Shown in pieces: positions 63,493 to 64,000 of a stretch of DNA of 64,000 nucleotides. A program made the translations under genes and the position numbers. The stretch's first letter is position 1. Every line of letters starts with the position of its first letter. The DNA is taken from assembly GCF_028882275.1 (NCBI RefSeq), contig NZ_JARBUT010000021.1:1-64000 (forward strand). Direction: 5' to 3'. Under the pieces are notes generated by a model that was given only the letters and a program-made list of their open reading frames with translations, had not been told where the DNA came from and ran no database searches. This DNA comes from Nocardiopsis sp. N85. GTDB taxonomy: Bacteria > Actinomycetota > Actinomycetes > Streptosporangiales > Streptosporangiaceae.

Positions 63493-63520
63493 CGGGACGG
63501 GGTCGCGGTGCCCCGTCCCG
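63493..63520 (-). terminator. hairpin after the molybdoenzyme gene
   Basis: Perfect 10-base arms CGGGACGGGG and CCCCGTCCCG with an 8-base loop, 10 bases beyond the stop codon. Confidence 0.65.
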
Positions 63521-63529
63521 TCACGGGCC

Positions 63530-64000
63530 TCAGACCGGGGTGACGCCGCGCGGCGGCTCGAAGGCGCGGACCGGGGGCGGCGTCCCGTCGAACCGTTCGA
63601 CGCGCACCCGGGTGAGCTGCCCCGTGCAGCCCTGGCTCAGCGACGACGTGCCCTCGTCGACCGTCAGCGCGTTCGGATTGCCGTGTACGCACGTCGCCTC
63701 CGCCGCCGACGGGTCGTACCAGGCGCCCGTCGACAGCTGTGCCACCCCCGGCCGCAGCGACTCGTCGACCACCGCGCCCGCCAGGCACGAACCCCGCTCG
63801 CCGACCACGCGCACGATGTCGCCGTCGGTCACGCCGTGGGCCGCCGCGTCGTCCGGGTGCAGGCGCAACGGCGCTCGGCCGTGGACCTTCTGCCGCATGC
63901 TGTGCGCGCCCATGTCCTGCTGGCCGTGCAACCGCCCCGTCGGCTGGTTGGCCACCAGCACCAGTGGGAACTCCCCCTCGTGGTCCGACAGCACCGGCCC
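63530..64000 (-). CDS. molybdopterin-dependent oxidoreductase, C-terminal domain (5' end outside window)
   Basis: The last 156 residues of a larger enzyme, open to the right edge. They form the molybdopterin dinucleotide-binding domain: FPLVLVANQPTGRLHGQQD, MRQKVHGRAPLRLHPDDAAA, GDIVRVVGERGSCLAG, and HGNPNALTVDEGTSSLSQG. This C-terminal order is that of BisC/TorA-type S- or N-oxide reductases such as biotin sulfoxide reductase. The catalytic part lies outside. A terminator follows. Confidence 0.85.
   Translation of the reverse strand, partial: GPVLSDHEGEFPLVLVANQPTGRLHGQQDMGAHSMRQKVHGRAPLRLHPDDAAAHGVTDGDIVRVVGERGSCLAGAVVDESLRPGVAQLSTGAWYDPSAAEATCVHGNPNALTVDEGTSSLSQGCTGQLTRVRVERFDGTPPPVRAFEPPRGVTPV

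Overview
The window is very GC-rich DNA with many GTG/TTG starts, many start-stop overlaps, and actinobacterial families (XRE-DUF397 pair, F420-dependent luciferase-like oxidoreductase, DUF5994-STAS, DUF2617/DUF350/SpeE operon). It looks like the chromosome of a filamentous actinomycete, most like Nocardiopsis or a close relative; the genus is an impression, not a computed result.

Layout. (1) 1-12.3 kb: the 5' part of a Stealth-type sugar-phosphate transferase (minus), then a secreted LamG/DNRLRE protein and a 2,181-residue RHS protein. The RHS tip drops in GC and ends in a glycine-rich hydrophobic segment, and a small two-helix membrane protein follows as a possible immunity partner. (2) 12.5-16.4 kb: an insertion-sequence graveyard. 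An intact ISAs1-type element with clear terminal inverted repeats sits between a frameshifted IS630-type transposase and a multiply broken IS1634-type transposase, both cut exactly at the ISAs1 ends. (3) 16.6-21.8 kb: a minus-strand pyrimidine/hydantoin degradation cluster (NCS1 transporter, F420 LLM enzyme, hydantoinase, nitrilase-family amidase). (4) 22.1-29.8 kb: small membrane or unknown proteins, a rhodanese, and a DUF4178-DUF2617-DUF350-SpeE operon that would make polyamines. (5) 30.2-39.1 kb: polyamine uptake and breakdown (PotABCD-type ABC transporter, FAD amine oxidase, aminobutyraldehyde dehydrogenase and, divergently, an aminotransferase), with two inverted repeats in the divergent promoter region. 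(6) 39.2-43.3 kb: an N-acetylmuramoyl-L-alanine amidase interrupted by a full intein, a paralogue of its C-terminal domain, and Nnr. (7) 43.4-50.4 kb: a lead membrane protein and six translationally coupled tandem paralogues of an unnamed DUF3592-like membrane family. (8) 50.4-58.8 kb: NUDIX, TetR with a perfect operator and its divergent membrane-enzyme operon, a PrsW-like protein, a DUF5994-STAS/desaturase pair, and GNAT. (9) 58.9-62.5 kb: a large near-palindrome, an XRE-DUF397 pair, a run of small unknown genes, a 55-residue cysteine-ended peptide and a methyltransferase. (10) 62.5-64 kb: a short type I-E-like CRISPR array without cas genes in view, small zinc-ribbon genes, and the C-terminus of a molybdopterin oxidoreductase running off the window.

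The most distinctive items are the intein in a peptidoglycan amidase, the six-gene tandem membrane family, the RHS tip with its candidate immunity gene, and the IS junctions. Polyamine synthesis (speE operon) and polyamine catabolism converge on one terminator region near 30 kb. No tRNA or rRNA gene was recognised.
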